This document shows positions 1-7,818 of a DNA stretch of 64,000 bases, piece by piece (the first letter of the stretch is position 1; each line of letters begins with the position of its first letter). This stretch comes from Palsa-506 sp963836355. Lineage in GTDB: Bacteria > Actinomycetota > Actinomycetes > Streptosporangiales > Streptosporangiaceae. Under the pieces are notes generated by a model that was not told the DNA's origin, searched no databases, and was given only the letters and a program-made list of their open reading frames with translations. The translations under genes and the position numbers were made by a program. The stretch spans positions 124,001 through 188,000 of the forward strand of contig CAWIJO010000004.1 of assembly GCA_963836355.1 (NCBI GenBank), given 5' to 3'.

Positions 1-4
1 GCCG

Positions 5-21
5 CCACCCCGTGCGGGTGA
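5..21. promoter_or_regulatory. TCACCC-N5-GGGTGA palindrome, site 1
   Basis: The sequence is CCACCC, five bases, then GGGTGA. This is one mismatch from the consensus seen at nine other places in the window. It ends about 50 bp before the MarC-family start codon. A transcription factor site is an inference from recurrence, spacing and position. Confidence 0.5.
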
Positions 22-72
22 CGAGTCTTGCGAGCTAACTGCAGCAAGATCCGACTGAGCCGGGAGGTTGAG

Positions 73-723
73 ATGACTGAGTTCAAGTCGGTCGACGCTG
101 CCTTCGTCATAGACATCTTCCTGCTGCTGCTGATCGGCGTCGGGCCCAAGATTGCCCTGGTGCCGTTTCTGGACGTGACCGCTGACATGCCGGCCGCCAC
201 GAAGGGCCGCGTCGTGCGGAAGATGCTCACCACGGCCACCGCGGCCGCGGTCCTGCTCCTTGTTCTTGGCGGGCTGCTGACCAGGCTGCTCCACTTCTCA
301 TCCGGTGCACTGGGCATCTCCAGCGGAATCATCCTGCTGATCATCGCCGTCTCGATGGTGCTCGGCCAGCCAGGCTCGGACCCCGGCGGCGGCCAGCTGG
401 ACGGCAAGGATCCGATGCGGCTGGCGGTCTTTCCGCTGGCGGTCCCGTATCTGCTCAATCCGGCCGGGATTGTCGTCCTGGTCACCGCCTCGGCGGAGGC
501 AGGGTCGTTTGGTGTGTTCGCGGTGGTGGTCGGGGCGCTGGTCATTGTGATCGCCCTGGACGCCGCGGTGTTCCGGTGGGCTAACCGGGTGAGCCAGCAC
601 CTGAACGAGAACCGCATGCTAGTGACCGAGAAAGTGTTTGGCTTCCTGCTCGCCGCACTGGCCGTACAGCTGGCCCTGGACGGCCTGTCCGAGCTCGGCG
701 TGATCCACCTGATCCAGCATTGA
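73..723 (+). CDS. MarC/UPF0056-family integral membrane protein
   Basis: This encodes a 216-residue hydrophobic protein with about six membrane segments. The family pattern is visible: an N-terminal segment with the Gly-Pro-Lys-Ile-Ala-Leu-Val-Pro-Phe stretch, a Gly-Ile-Ser-Ser-Gly segment mid-protein, and a second half starting with Pro-Leu-Ala-Val-Pro-Tyr-Leu-Leu-Asn-Pro-Ala-Gly, which corresponds to the conserved Pro-Leu-x-x-Pro motif of MarC proteins. The transported substrate of the family is not established. I chose the ATG at 73 because GGGAGG sits at 62-67 with good spacing; an in-frame ATG at 28 lacks a ribosome-binding site. A regulatory palindrome lies just upstream and a GC hairpin just downstream, so the gene is probably monocistronic. 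Confidence 0.75.
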   Translation: MTEFKSVDAAFVIDIFLLLLIGVGPKIALVPFLDVTADMPAATKGRVVRKMLTTATAAAVLLLVLGGLLTRLLHFSSGALGISSGIILLIIAVSMVLGQPGSDPGGGQLDGKDPMRLAVFPLAVPYLLNPAGIVVLVTASAEAGSFGVFAVVVGALVIVIALDAAVFRWANRVSQHLNENRMLVTEKVFGFLLAALAVQLALDGLSELGVIHLIQH

Positions 724-733
724 CTGCGGGCCT

Positions 734-750
734 GCGGGCCTGCGGCCCGC
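734..750 (+). terminator. GC-rich hairpin after the MarC-family gene
   Basis: A perfect 7-bp inverted repeat (GCGGGCC, TGC loop, GGCCCGC) starts 11 bp after the stop codon. There is no T tract, as is usual for actinomycete terminators. Confidence 0.45.
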
Positions 751-777
751 CGTCCGCCGAGCGCGCCGCGTGCTGGA

Positions 778-794
778 CCACCCCTGTTGGGTGA
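778..794. promoter_or_regulatory. TCACCC-N5-GGGTGA palindrome, site 2
   Basis: CCACCC, a CTGTT spacer and GGGTGA, followed by TG as at several other sites. It lies about 130 bp upstream of the DUF6325 gene and is the only palindrome of this family in the gap between the two genes. Confidence 0.5.
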
Positions 795-924
795 TGCGCC
801 GTCGCCGGTCTGGCCAGGATCCTTTCGGTAGGTAGGGGGTCCGGACTCGGTGGTGACAGTGGTGACATCGGCAGGCGGTCGCCCCGGCAGGCATACCGGT
901 CAATGAGGCGAAAGAGGCAAAAAC

Positions 925-1479
925 ATGGCAATTGGGCCTGTGCAGCTCATCGCGCTGGGATTCAGCAACCCCGACTTCCACGGTGAGATCATCGCCGAAC
1001 TGGAGCGGCTGCACGAAAGCGGCATGGTGCGGGTGATCGACTCGCTGGCCGTCTACAAGGACGCGGACGGCGCGCTGGAAGTGGAGCACCTCAGCAACCT
1101 CACCGAGGACGAGGCGATCGAGCTCGGCAGCAAGATCGGCGCGCTGATCGGCCTGGGCTTCGAAGGCGAGGAGGGCATCGAGGAAGGAGCCGTCGCGGGC
1201 GCCGAAGCGGCGGTCGCCGAGGGCGGCGTGCACGTGTTCACCGAGGAGGAGGGCTGGGATGTGCTGGAAGATATCCCGAATGGCTCTGCGGCGGCGCTCA
1301 TCCTGCTGGAGCACCACTGGGCGGTACCGCTCCGCGACGCGGTCGTCCGGGCCGGGGGCTTCCGCATCAGCGACGGCTTCATCAGCCCGCTCGATCTGGT
1401 CGAGATCGGGCTAGTCTCGGCTGAGGAGGCGCAGGAACTGCACGACCTCGAAACGGCGGCAGCGGCAAGCAAATCCTGA
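925..1479 (+). CDS. DUF6325-family protein
   Basis: This is a 184-residue soluble acidic protein. The N-terminus (Gly-Pro-Val-Gln-Leu-Ile-Ala-Leu-Gly-Phe, then a helix and Arg-Val-Ile-Asp-Ser-Leu-Ala-Val-x-Lys-Asp-Ala-Asp-Gly) is what I recognise from the actinobacterial DUF6325 family. The middle is Gly/Ala/Glu rich and the C-terminus ends in an Ala/Ser tail. In other actinomycetes such genes often sit next to SHOCT-domain and other stress-associated small proteins, and a SHOCT gene lies 6 kb away here. No biochemical role is known to me. A purine-rich GAGGC at about 914-918 serves as ribosome-binding site. A regulatory palindrome lies upstream at 778. Confidence 0.7.
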   Translation: MAIGPVQLIALGFSNPDFHGEIIAELERLHESGMVRVIDSLAVYKDADGALEVEHLSNLTEDEAIELGSKIGALIGLGFEGEEGIEEGAVAGAEAAVAEGGVHVFTEEEGWDVLEDIPNGSAAALILLEHHWAVPLRDAVVRAGGFRISDGFISPLDLVEIGLVSAEEAQELHDLETAAAASKS

Positions 1480-1511
1480 TTGTCAGCCAGCACGAGAACC
1501 GGAGGCATGAG

Positions 1512-1583
1512 ATGTTCGGAGGACGCAGAGTAGCCCGGCGGACGGGACGGCGTACCGCCCGGCGCGTTTCCCGCCGCAGGTAG
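1512..1583 (+). CDS. possible 23-residue Arg-rich micro-protein
   Basis: A short frame follows the DUF6325 stop by 32 bp and is preceded by GGAGG at 1500-1504. The product is 23 residues with 11 arginines, starting Met-Phe-Gly-Gly-Arg-Arg-Val-Ala. Small basic proteins of similar composition accompany SHOCT and DUF6325 genes in actinomycetes, and the SHOCT protein at 7,778 also begins Met-Phe-Met-Arg-Arg-Arg. Translation is not proven; it could be a chance Arg-rich frame in GC-rich DNA. Confidence 0.35.
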   Translation: MFGGRRVARRTGRRTARRVSRRR

Positions 1584-1787
1584 CGGCTCAGGAATAATAG
1601 TCGGCAAGAACCGGCCACAGTAGTGTGGCCGGCCTTGAGCCACCGGGGCTCGCTAGCCGGGGAGTTCCGCGACGCGCCGAGCGGGCGCCAGCTGGCGGGC
1701 GCCGACGGAGCCCCAGCCCAGCCCCGGGCGCGCGCCCGGGGCTGGGGATGCGCGAGCTGCGCCGGCCGACGCTGCCCGTGCGCAGGC

Positions 1788-2274
1788 TCATTCGTCGTGC
1801 TTGTTGACCAGCCATGCCTCGGCGTCGAGGTAGGCCGCCTGGGTCGATTCGCCGACGACCGGGGTAGCCTCGAACGCGCGCACCGGGCCGTCCAGGTGGC
1901 CGGTGCGGCGAAGCCGCTCGGTCAGGCTGGGCTCGAGACCCGATCGCCGCGAAGATGAGTATCGCGCCGAGAGTCGGAACCGCGATCTTCGCCACCAGCC
2001 GCTGGGCCGACGGCACGTTCTGCAATGCCGAGCCCGCCGCCAGCGCGGCAGCAGAGGTCGTCGTGATCACCATCAGCCGAGTATTCGAGCTGAGCCCGCC
2101 GGCGACCGGCCCGGCGAAGCCCGCGTACAGCCCCTGGACCGGGTTGACGCCGGCCAGCACGGCGGCCGCCATCCCGTCCGGCACGCTGCTGATCGCCGGC
2201 CGCTGCCACGTCACCCACGCGGGGTGGTGCCAGCCGGCTCCGGGCTCCCTAGGGTCGTAGCGCAAAGGCCTCAA
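1788..2274 (-). pseudogene. SulP-family anion transporter, internally deleted remnant
   Basis: Reading from 2274 leftwards, about 100 residues match the N-terminal membrane part of SulP transporters: Ser-Val-Pro-Asp-Gly-Met, Gly-Val-Asn-Pro-Val-Gln-Gly-Leu-Tyr-Ala, then Met-Val-Ile-Thr-Thr-Thr-Ser-Ala-Ala-Ala-Leu-Ala-Ala-Gly. The sequence then jumps, in another frame, to what looks like the extreme C-terminus (Phe-Glu-Ala-Thr-Pro-Val-Val-Gly-Glu-Ser-Thr) and ends at a stop at 1788-1790. The rest of the transporter and most of the STAS domain are missing. A full SulP protein is about 500-600 residues, so this is a relic. The region 1,584-1,787 shows nothing else recognisable. Confidence 0.7.
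2211..2227. promoter_or_regulatory. TCACCC-N5-GGGTGG palindrome, site 3
   Basis: TCACCC, an ACGCG spacer and GGGTGG, flanked as CG...TG. It lies about 70 bp upstream of the formylglycine-generating enzyme gene, inside the decayed SulP gene. One mismatch from the consensus. Confidence 0.5.
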
Positions 2275-2294
2275 GCATCAGGAGCGCGCACGGC

Positions 2295-3329
2295 ATGTCC
2301 AAGACGTCCCCGTCCACGGCCGCCGCGAAAGGCCCGGGAGCCGGACAGGCACTGCCGCGAAAACCGCCAGGGCGCCGGAAGCAGGATCCGGCCAGGAACA
2401 TGATCTGGATCCCTGGCGGCACGTTCCGGATGGGCTCCGCGGAGTTCTATCCCGAGGAGCGCCCGGTGCACCGGGTTACCGTCGACGGCTTCTTGGTAGA
2501 CGAGCACCCGGTGACCGTCGAGGAGTTCCGGCGCTTCGTGAAGTCGACCGGGTATGTCACGGTCGCGGAGCGCCCGCTGGATCCGGCCGAGTACCCCAAT
2601 GCCGATCCGGCCTTGCTGGTGCCCGGATCGCTGGTTTTCCACCGCACGCCCGGACCGGTTGACCTGCGCGACTACCGCAACTGGTGGGCCTATGTCCCAG
2701 GCGCTAGCTGGCAGCACCCGAACGGGCCCGGCAGCGACTGGCGCGGGCGTGAGCGACACCCAGTGACTCATGTTGCCTACGAGGACGCGGAAACCTACGC
2801 GGCGTGGGCGGGCAAGGAACTGCCCACCGAGGCAGAGTGGGAGTACGCCGCGCGCGGCGGCCTCGACGGTGCGGTGTACGCGTGGGGTGATGAGTTCGCA
2901 CCGGACGGCCAGCTGATGGCAAACAGCTGGCAAGGCCAGTTTCCCTGGCAGAACCTGGTCACCGATGGTTACGAGGGGACTTCACCGGTGGGATCTTTCC
3001 CGGCAAACGGCTACGGGCTTCAGGACCCGACCGGCAACGTCTGGGAATGGACCTGTGACTACTTCACCTCGCGTCATCCAGCCGAGGCCACCAGTGCCTG
3101 CTGCGTGCCGCGCAATCCCCGGGTGAGCTCGCCGGCCAGTACCAAGACCGCCGCCGGGGCGGGATCGCACCTGCCGCGCAAGGTCATCAAGGGCGGCTCG
3201 CACCTGTGCGCGCCTAACTACTGCCTGCGCTACCGGCCGGCTGCCCGGCAGGGCGAGGCCATCGACAGCGCCACCTGCCACCTGGGCTTCCGCTGCGTCA
3301 TCCGTGCCCATTCGATGACCGTCAGCTAG
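2295..3329 (+). CDS. formylglycine-generating enzyme (sulfatase-modifying factor)
   Basis: This is a 344-residue FGE-sulfatase domain protein. FGE oxidises the cysteine of the sulfatase motif Cys-x-Pro-x-Arg to formylglycine, the catalytic residue of type I sulfatases. The catalytic cysteine pair is present at Cys305 and Cys310 (Gly-Gly-Ser-His-Leu-Cys-Ala-Pro-Asn-Tyr-Cys), followed by the family's Arg-Tyr-Arg-Pro-Ala-Ala-Arg and the terminal Leu-Gly-Phe-Arg-Cys. Other hallmarks are Ile-Pro-Gly-Gly-Thr-Phe-Arg-Met-Gly near residue 40, Leu-Pro-Thr-Glu-Ala-Glu-Trp-Glu-Tyr-Ala-Ala-Arg at about 176-187 and Gly-Asn-Val-Trp-Glu-Trp at about 247-252. The first 30 residues are a low-complexity leader. 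The substrate is probably the arylsulfatase encoded on the other strand 0.7 kb away. Its stop codon overlaps that of the convergent HdeD-type gene. Confidence 0.92.
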   Translation: MSKTSPSTAAAKGPGAGQALPRKPPGRRKQDPARNMIWIPGGTFRMGSAEFYPEERPVHRVTVDGFLVDEHPVTVEEFRRFVKSTGYVTVAERPLDPAEYPNADPALLVPGSLVFHRTPGPVDLRDYRNWWAYVPGASWQHPNGPGSDWRGRERHPVTHVAYEDAETYAAWAGKELPTEAEWEYAARGGLDGAVYAWGDEFAPDGQLMANSWQGQFPWQNLVTDGYEGTSPVGSFPANGYGLQDPTGNVWEWTCDYFTSRHPAEATSACCVPRNPRVSSPASTKTAAGAGSHLPRKVIKGGSHLCAPNYCLRYRPAARQGEAIDSATCHLGFRCVIRAHSMTVS

Positions 3330-3907
3330 GCGGGCGCCTGCCCGTCGCTGCGCAGCGCGCGCCGCAGCAGCAGCCCGCCGATGATCTCGAAAATACCCAT
3401 CACGACGAACCAGATCCCGATCAGGACGGCAAGGAAGCTCAGTGACGATTCCGGGCTGACTGCGACCACCACCCCGGCGATCAGGCTCACCACGCCGAAG
3501 ATGATCCACCAGGCCCTGCCCTCGCGAACGCCGCCCGAGATCCCGCCGATGAGCGCGGTAAGCCCCTGCACGATCCAGGTGATGCCGATGAACAAGCCGA
3601 TGAGCGACCTGGTCAGGTGCAGATGCCGGATCAGCACGACGCCTATGACGACGAACAGCAGACCGGCGATGCCGAGCCAGACCCGGTGCGGCTCCAGCGG
3701 GTCGAACACCCGGATCAGGTGGAAGATCCCGGAGAGGATCATCAGGATGCCGAGCAGGACCGCGATCACGTTCAGCGAGCCCGTCGGGTGGAAGCTGACG
3801 ATGAGCCCGAGGATCAGGGTCGCCGCGCCGAGGAATATCGTCATCTGCCAGGTGGCCGCCATCATCCCGGGAGCTGATGACCGCGTGCCATGCTCGTCGG
3901 TTATCAC
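3326..3907 (-). CDS. HdeD-family (DUF308) membrane protein
   Basis: This is a 193-residue protein with about six membrane segments arranged as repeated hairpins, each about two helices long and carrying Gly-Ile-x-x-Ile-x-x-Gly-Ile type patterns. This is the DUF308/HdeD layout. In enterobacteria HdeD is linked to acid resistance; the role in actinomycetes is inferred only. I chose the GTG start at 3907 because an AAGGAG lies five bases upstream of it. The start is about 80 bp downstream of the best palindrome in the window (3986-4002). The stop overlaps the FGE stop on the other strand by a few bases. Confidence 0.82.
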   Translation of the reverse strand: MITDEHGTRSSAPGMMAATWQMTIFLGAATLILGLIVSFHPTGSLNVIAVLLGILMILSGIFHLIRVFDPLEPHRVWLGIAGLLFVVIGVVLIRHLHLTRSLIGLFIGITWIVQGLTALIGGISGGVREGRAWWIIFGVVSLIAGVVVAVSPESSLSFLAVLIGIWFVVMGIFEIIGGLLLRRALRSDGQAPA

Positions 3908-3985
3908 CGATACTCCTTTTTCATTTCTCCGGGCCAGGGCGGCCTCAGCTCGTGCCGATATTCGATGCGCATCTCAGTATTGTCA

Positions 3986-4002
3986 TCACCCGTTACGGGT
4001 GA
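3986..4002. promoter_or_regulatory. TCACCC-N5-GGGTGA palindrome, site 4 (perfect)
   Basis: CATCACCC, a GTTAC spacer and GGGTGATG: both extended arms match perfectly, giving a 21-bp operator-like palindrome. It lies about 80 bp upstream of the HdeD-family start on the minus strand and 45 bp past the end of the arylsulfatase gene. Confidence 0.6.
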
Positions 4003-4047
4003 TGTGATCTTCGGCTAAATGGCCAATCCGGCAAAGCGTGCCGTTAC

Positions 4048-6405
4048 CTACTCCCGCGCCATCATCGCCTGTGCCTCGCGCTCCAGATCGATGTAGGGGT
4101 CACCGCTGACGTCGACGGCCACGCGCTTGATAATCCCGCCGGTAAAGGCGTGCGGGTGCTCGCCTGGGTAGTCGCTGGTGACCGGCTCGCCGCTGTCCCG
4201 GCCGACGCACAGGCCCTCGCCCGCGATCGAGAACAGCCCGGGCTGGGTCTTGATCCGGCCTTCGCCGACCTTCTTGTCCCCGTGGTAGAGGGACAGGATC
4301 CCGGTGGACACGTGCGGCGGGTCCTCCCCGTCCTTGTCGAATGACGCGGACAGGATCAGGTTCTCCCCGGCCGGGATGTCCTGCGTTCCGTCGACCTTCT
4401 GCTCCGCCATGCCGACGAAGTTGTTGACGTAGTGCAGCCGGCTGTCCTTGACGTACAGGGCGTGCCCGCCGAACCGCGACCCGTGCGCGAACAGCACGCC
4501 GCGGGCGCCGGAAGCCGGGATGTCCACCAGCGCCCCGATCGTGAAGGACCGGTTGCGGACGTTCACCGCCTGCGCCTCGGGCACCTCCGCGGTGCCGGGG
4601 AAGTAGGTGTACCGATCGCGGGCCGGGGCCAGCTGCGGCCGTGGCGTGATCATGATCTCCAGCGCGGACCGGTCATCCAGCGGGAATGCGTCGTTGGCGC
4701 CGGCCTCGGCGAACCACAGGTTCACCAGTTCCCGCAGCTTGTCAGGGTGCTCGGCGGCCAGGTCGTGCATCTCGGCGCGGTCGGTGTCGGTGTGGTACAG
4801 CTCCCAGGTGTCGTCGTTGAAGTTGCTCCAGCCGCTGATCGTCGGGTGGGTGGTGACGGCCTTCCAGCCGTCGTGCCAGATTCCCCGGGAGCCGAGCATG
4901 GAGTAGAACTGCGTGTTGCGGGCCGATGGCACCGACCCGTCCTCGATGCTGCCGCGCATGCTCACGCCGTCGAAGCGGCTCTGCACGTGGCCCTTGATCG
5001 TGGCCGGTGCCTCGACGCCGAGCAAATCCAGGATGGTCGGCACGATGTCGATCGCGTGGTGATACTGATGGCGCAGCTCGCCCTTGCCTGCGGTGGCCGA
5101 TGGCCAGGAGATGATGCACGGGTCGGCGGTGCCGCCGTTGAACTCGTACCGCTTCCACATCTTGAACGGCGTGTTGAACGCCATCGCCCATCCGTTCGGG
5201 TAATGGTTGTAGGTCCTCGTCCCGCCCAGCTCTTCCAGCATCGCCAGGTTCGCCTGGATGTTGTCGGGGATGCCGTTCGCGAACAGCATCTCGTTGACCG
5301 AGCCATCAGGGCCGCCCTCGCCGCTGGCCCCGTTGTCGGACACCAGGATCACCATGGTGTTGTCCCGCTGCCCGGATTCCTCCAGGTAGTCAAGCAGCCG
5401 GCCGATGTGGTGGTCGGCGTGCGCCAGGAACCCTGCGTAGACCTCCGCCATCCGGGCAAAGAGCCTCTTCTCCTCGGCCGACAGCGAATCCCACGGCCTG
5501 GTAACGTCTAGCGGCGGGAATGGCTTACCCTCAGGCCCCTGGCGGGTTTCCGGGGTGCCGATCGGGTTGACCGGCGGCAGCTCGGTACCGGCCGGGACGA
5601 TGCCCAGCTGCTTCTGCCGGGCCAGCGTCTGCTCCCGCATCGCCTCGTACCCCATGTTGAAGCGGCCCTTGAACTTGTCGGCCCATTCCTTCGACACATG
5701 GTGCGGCGCGTGGCAGGCACCGGGCGCGTAGTACAGGAAGAACGGCTTGTCCGGCGCGACCGTCTTGGCGTCGTTGATGAACTCCAGCGCCTTGTCGGTG
5801 ATGTCGTCAGTGAGGTGATAACCGTCGGCCGGCAGCTTCGGCTGATCCACCGGGTGGTTGTCGTAGACCAGGTCCGGATACCACTGGTTCGTCTCCGCAC
5901 CCAGGAACCCGTACCAGCGCTCGAACCCCCGCCCCGATGGCCAGTTACGGCGAGTGGAGGCGACGTTCATCTCCACCGTCGGGCACAGGTGCCACTTGCC
6001 CACCATGTAGGTGTTCCAGCCGCGCTCGCCGAGGATCTCCGAGATCATGCCATTCTCCGGCGGGATCGTGCCGCTCGCATTCGGGAACCCGACCGCGGCC
6101 TCGGTGATGCAGGCCATCGAGTTGCGGGTGTGATTGCGCCCGGTCAGCAGGCACGAGCGGGTCGGCGAGCACAACGCGGTCGTATGCCACTGCGTGTAGC
6201 GCACCCCGTCGGCCGCGATCCGCTCGATGTTCGGGGTCTCGATCGGCCCGCCGTAGCAGGACATGGCCGAATAGCCGACATCGTCCAGCACGATATAGAC
6301 CACGTTCGGCGCCCCGTCCGGGGCCTTTGGCGGCTCGAACGGCGTCCAGTCGGGAACTGAGTCTCGGATGTCGACGTTGATCGTTCCCTTGAACGGCTCG
6401 CTCAT
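4048..6405 (-). CDS. arylsulfatase (type I, formylglycine-dependent)
   Basis: This is a 785-residue alkaline-phosphatase-superfamily sulfatase that hydrolyses sulfate esters. The N-terminal metal-binding stretch Val-Leu-Asp-Asp-Val-Gly-Tyr-Ser is at residues 39-46. The sulfatase signature Cys-Ser-Pro-Thr-Arg is at 79-83 and continues Ser-Cys-Leu-Leu-Thr-Gly-Arg-Asn, so Cys79 should become formylglycine. Val-Gly-Lys-Trp-His-Leu and Val-Ser-Asp-Asn-Gly-Ala-Ser (second metal site) follow. No signal peptide is visible, so it is probably cytoplasmic. I chose the ATG at 6405 because an AAGGA precedes it; the longer frame to 6594 is unlike the family. A formylglycine-generating enzyme gene lies close by. 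The physiological sulfate ester cannot be told from sequence. Confidence 0.92.
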   Translation of the reverse strand: MSEPFKGTINVDIRDSVPDWTPFEPPKAPDGAPNVVYIVLDDVGYSAMSCYGGPIETPNIERIAADGVRYTQWHTTALCSPTRSCLLTGRNHTRNSMACITEAAVGFPNASGTIPPENGMISEILGERGWNTYMVGKWHLCPTVEMNVASTRRNWPSGRGFERWYGFLGAETNQWYPDLVYDNHPVDQPKLPADGYHLTDDITDKALEFINDAKTVAPDKPFFLYYAPGACHAPHHVSKEWADKFKGRFNMGYEAMREQTLARQKQLGIVPAGTELPPVNPIGTPETRQGPEGKPFPPLDVTRPWDSLSAEEKRLFARMAEVYAGFLAHADHHIGRLLDYLEESGQRDNTMVILVSDNGASGEGGPDGSVNEMLFANGIPDNIQANLAMLEELGGTRTYNHYPNGWAMAFNTPFKMWKRYEFNGGTADPCIISWPSATAGKGELRHQYHHAIDIVPTILDLLGVEAPATIKGHVQSRFDGVSMRGSIEDGSVPSARNTQFYSMLGSRGIWHDGWKAVTTHPTISGWSNFNDDTWELYHTDTDRAEMHDLAAEHPDKLRELVNLWFAEAGANDAFPLDDRSALEIMITPRPQLAPARDRYTYFPGTAEVPEAQAVNVRNRSFTIGALVDIPASGARGVLFAHGSRFGGHALYVKDSRLHYVNNFVGMAEQKVDGTQDIPAGENLILSASFDKDGEDPPHVSTGILSLYHGDKKVGEGRIKTQPGLFSIAGEGLCVGRDSGEPVTSDYPGEHPHAFTGGIIKRVAVDVSGDPYIDLEREAQAMMARE

Positions 6406-6590
6406 GCGCAGTCCTTTCATCCCGGCTGATGCAACCGGCTGGTTCAGGTATGCCGGAGGGTTCCTATTGGTCCCGGGCGATGCCTGACCGCACCGGTTCG
6501 AGCACAACGGCACCGCAGAACTCCGCAGCCATGATGCCGGTCCCGCGGTTAGCGGCTTGATCAGTGTCTGGTGCGACCGATCAACGGGCA

Positions 6591-6607
6591 TCACCCACGA
6601 CAGGTGA
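6591..6607. promoter_or_regulatory. TCACCC-N5-AGGTGA palindrome, site 5
   Basis: CATCACCC, an ACGAC spacer and AGGTGACG, with one mismatch in the right arm. It lies in the divergent region between the arylsulfatase (start 6405, minus) and the membrane protein starting at 6721, so it could serve either. Confidence 0.5.
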
Positions 6608-6720
6608 CGTTCGTGGAACCCCGATCCTGTTGTCTGTCTGCCAGCAGGATGTCGCCCTGCCAGCAGCAGGATGTCGCCTTGCCAGCCGATGTCGCCGATC
6701 AGCGCGAGGGACGGGGGCCC

Positions 6721-7425
6721 ATGACCGGGGTACCGACGGGCCAGGGCCCGCTGAAGGCCGGCAGCCCACTGCGAACGCCGCGGGCGGCCGCCGTCGCCGG
6801 GATCGTCTTCTCGGTTCTGCTCATTACCGCGCTGGTACTGCTCAGGATCTCCGTCCCGGCCCGTTCCGCGGTGGCAGGCGAGTGGCTGACCGATTCGAGA
6901 CGGCGAGCCGCGGTGGCAATAGCGCTGAACCTCGTCCCGTTCGCCGGCATTGCGTTCCTGTGGTTCATCGGGGTTGTCAGGGACCGGGTCGGCGGACGCG
7001 AGGACCGCTTCTTCGCGACCGTGTTCCTGGGCAGCGGCATCTTGTTCGTAGGCATGCTTTTCGTGGCCGCGGCGGTCGGCGGCGGCCTGATCGCGGCGGC
7101 GGCATCCCTGCGGTCCGGGCCGTCGGCTGCGGGCACCCTGGCGCAGGGCCGCAACGTCACCTCGATCCTGCTGAACGTCTACGCGATGCGGATGGCGGCG
7201 GTGTTCACGCTTACCACCGTGAACATTGCGCGTCGTACCAAGATCGTTTCCAGGTGGCTCGCCACCGCCGGGTTCGCGGTCGCGCTGGTGCTGCTGGTCG
7301 GCGTCGGCATCTCAGCCTGGGTGGAGCTGCTGTTCCCGGCGTGGATCCTGGCGCTGAGCATCGATATCCTCGCCGCTGGCCCGGAGGCCACCCCGGGCCG
7401 GGCGGAAACGGCCTCGCCGGGGTGA
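6721..7425 (+). CDS. membrane protein of unknown function
   Basis: I do not recognise a named family. The product is 234 residues with about six hydrophobic segments: one near residues 25-42, then pairs in the middle and two at the C-terminus, separated by basic loops such as Asp-Ser-Arg-Arg-Arg and Arg-Arg-Thr-Lys. There is no signal peptide cleavage site. The start at 6721 follows GAGGGACGGGGG; the same frame is open to 6571 but the upstream part is Cys/Gln-rich and unlike coding sequence. The gene is divergent from the arylsulfatase and shares its upstream region with a regulatory palindrome at 6591. Confidence 0.6.
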   Translation: MTGVPTGQGPLKAGSPLRTPRAAAVAGIVFSVLLITALVLLRISVPARSAVAGEWLTDSRRRAAVAIALNLVPFAGIAFLWFIGVVRDRVGGREDRFFATVFLGSGILFVGMLFVAAAVGGGLIAAAASLRSGPSAAGTLAQGRNVTSILLNVYAMRMAAVFTLTTVNIARRTKIVSRWLATAGFAVALVLLVGVGISAWVELLFPAWILALSIDILAAGPEATPGRAETASPG

Positions 7426-7484
7426 CCGGCTGGCGCTCAGTTACCCGGGCAGCCTGGGCGCTGGCGGCGGTGAACTCGTTTCGG

Positions 7485-7778
7485 TTACCCGAGCAGCTTG
7501 GCCTTGGCGGCGGTGAACTCGTTGTCGCTCAGTGCGCCCTGCTGATGCAAGGCGTCGAGCTGGTTCAGCTGATCGAGCAACGAGGGCCCGGCGGCCGGGG
7601 CCGCTGCCGCCGCAGGCGCCGGGGCGGGTGCCTGCTGCTCAAGGTCACCGATGCGCTCGTTCTGCTCTTCCTCCTGCTGTGCCTGGGCCGCCGACTTGTT
7701 CGCCATATGGCGGCCCGCGACGTATGCGGTACCGCCTACTGCGGCCGCGCGCAGCAACGGCCGTCGCCGCATGAACAT
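7485..7778 (-). CDS. SHOCT-domain small membrane-associated protein
   Basis: This is a 97-residue protein. The N-terminus is basic, then Leu-Leu-Arg-Ala-Ala-Ala-Val-Gly-Gly-Thr-Ala-Tyr-Val-Ala-Gly-Arg, a short Gly/Ala hydrophobic stretch. A Gln/Glu-rich segment and a Pro/Ala linker follow, and the last 30 residues are a SHOCT domain (Leu-Asp-Gln-Leu-Asn-Gln-Leu-x-x-Leu-x-x-x-Gly-x-Leu-Ser-x-x-Glu-Phe). SHOCT modules are short helical hairpins thought to mediate oligomerisation. AGGAGG at 7784-7789 places the start at the first Met of Met-Phe-Met. Confidence 0.8.
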   Translation of the reverse strand: MFMRRRPLLRAAAVGGTAYVAGRHMANKSAAQAQQEEEQNERIGDLEQQAPAPAPAAAAAPAAGPSLLDQLNQLDALHQQGALSDNEFTAAKAKLLG

Positions 7779-7818
7779 GACTGCCTCCTGAGGTTAACGT
7801 TGGGCGTCCGGAGTTTCC

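Noticed and set aside
3986..4002. DosR/DevR dormancy box
   Set aside because: The dormancy box, as I know it, has GGGACT...AGTCCC-type arms; the arms here are TCACCC/GGGTGA, a different motif.
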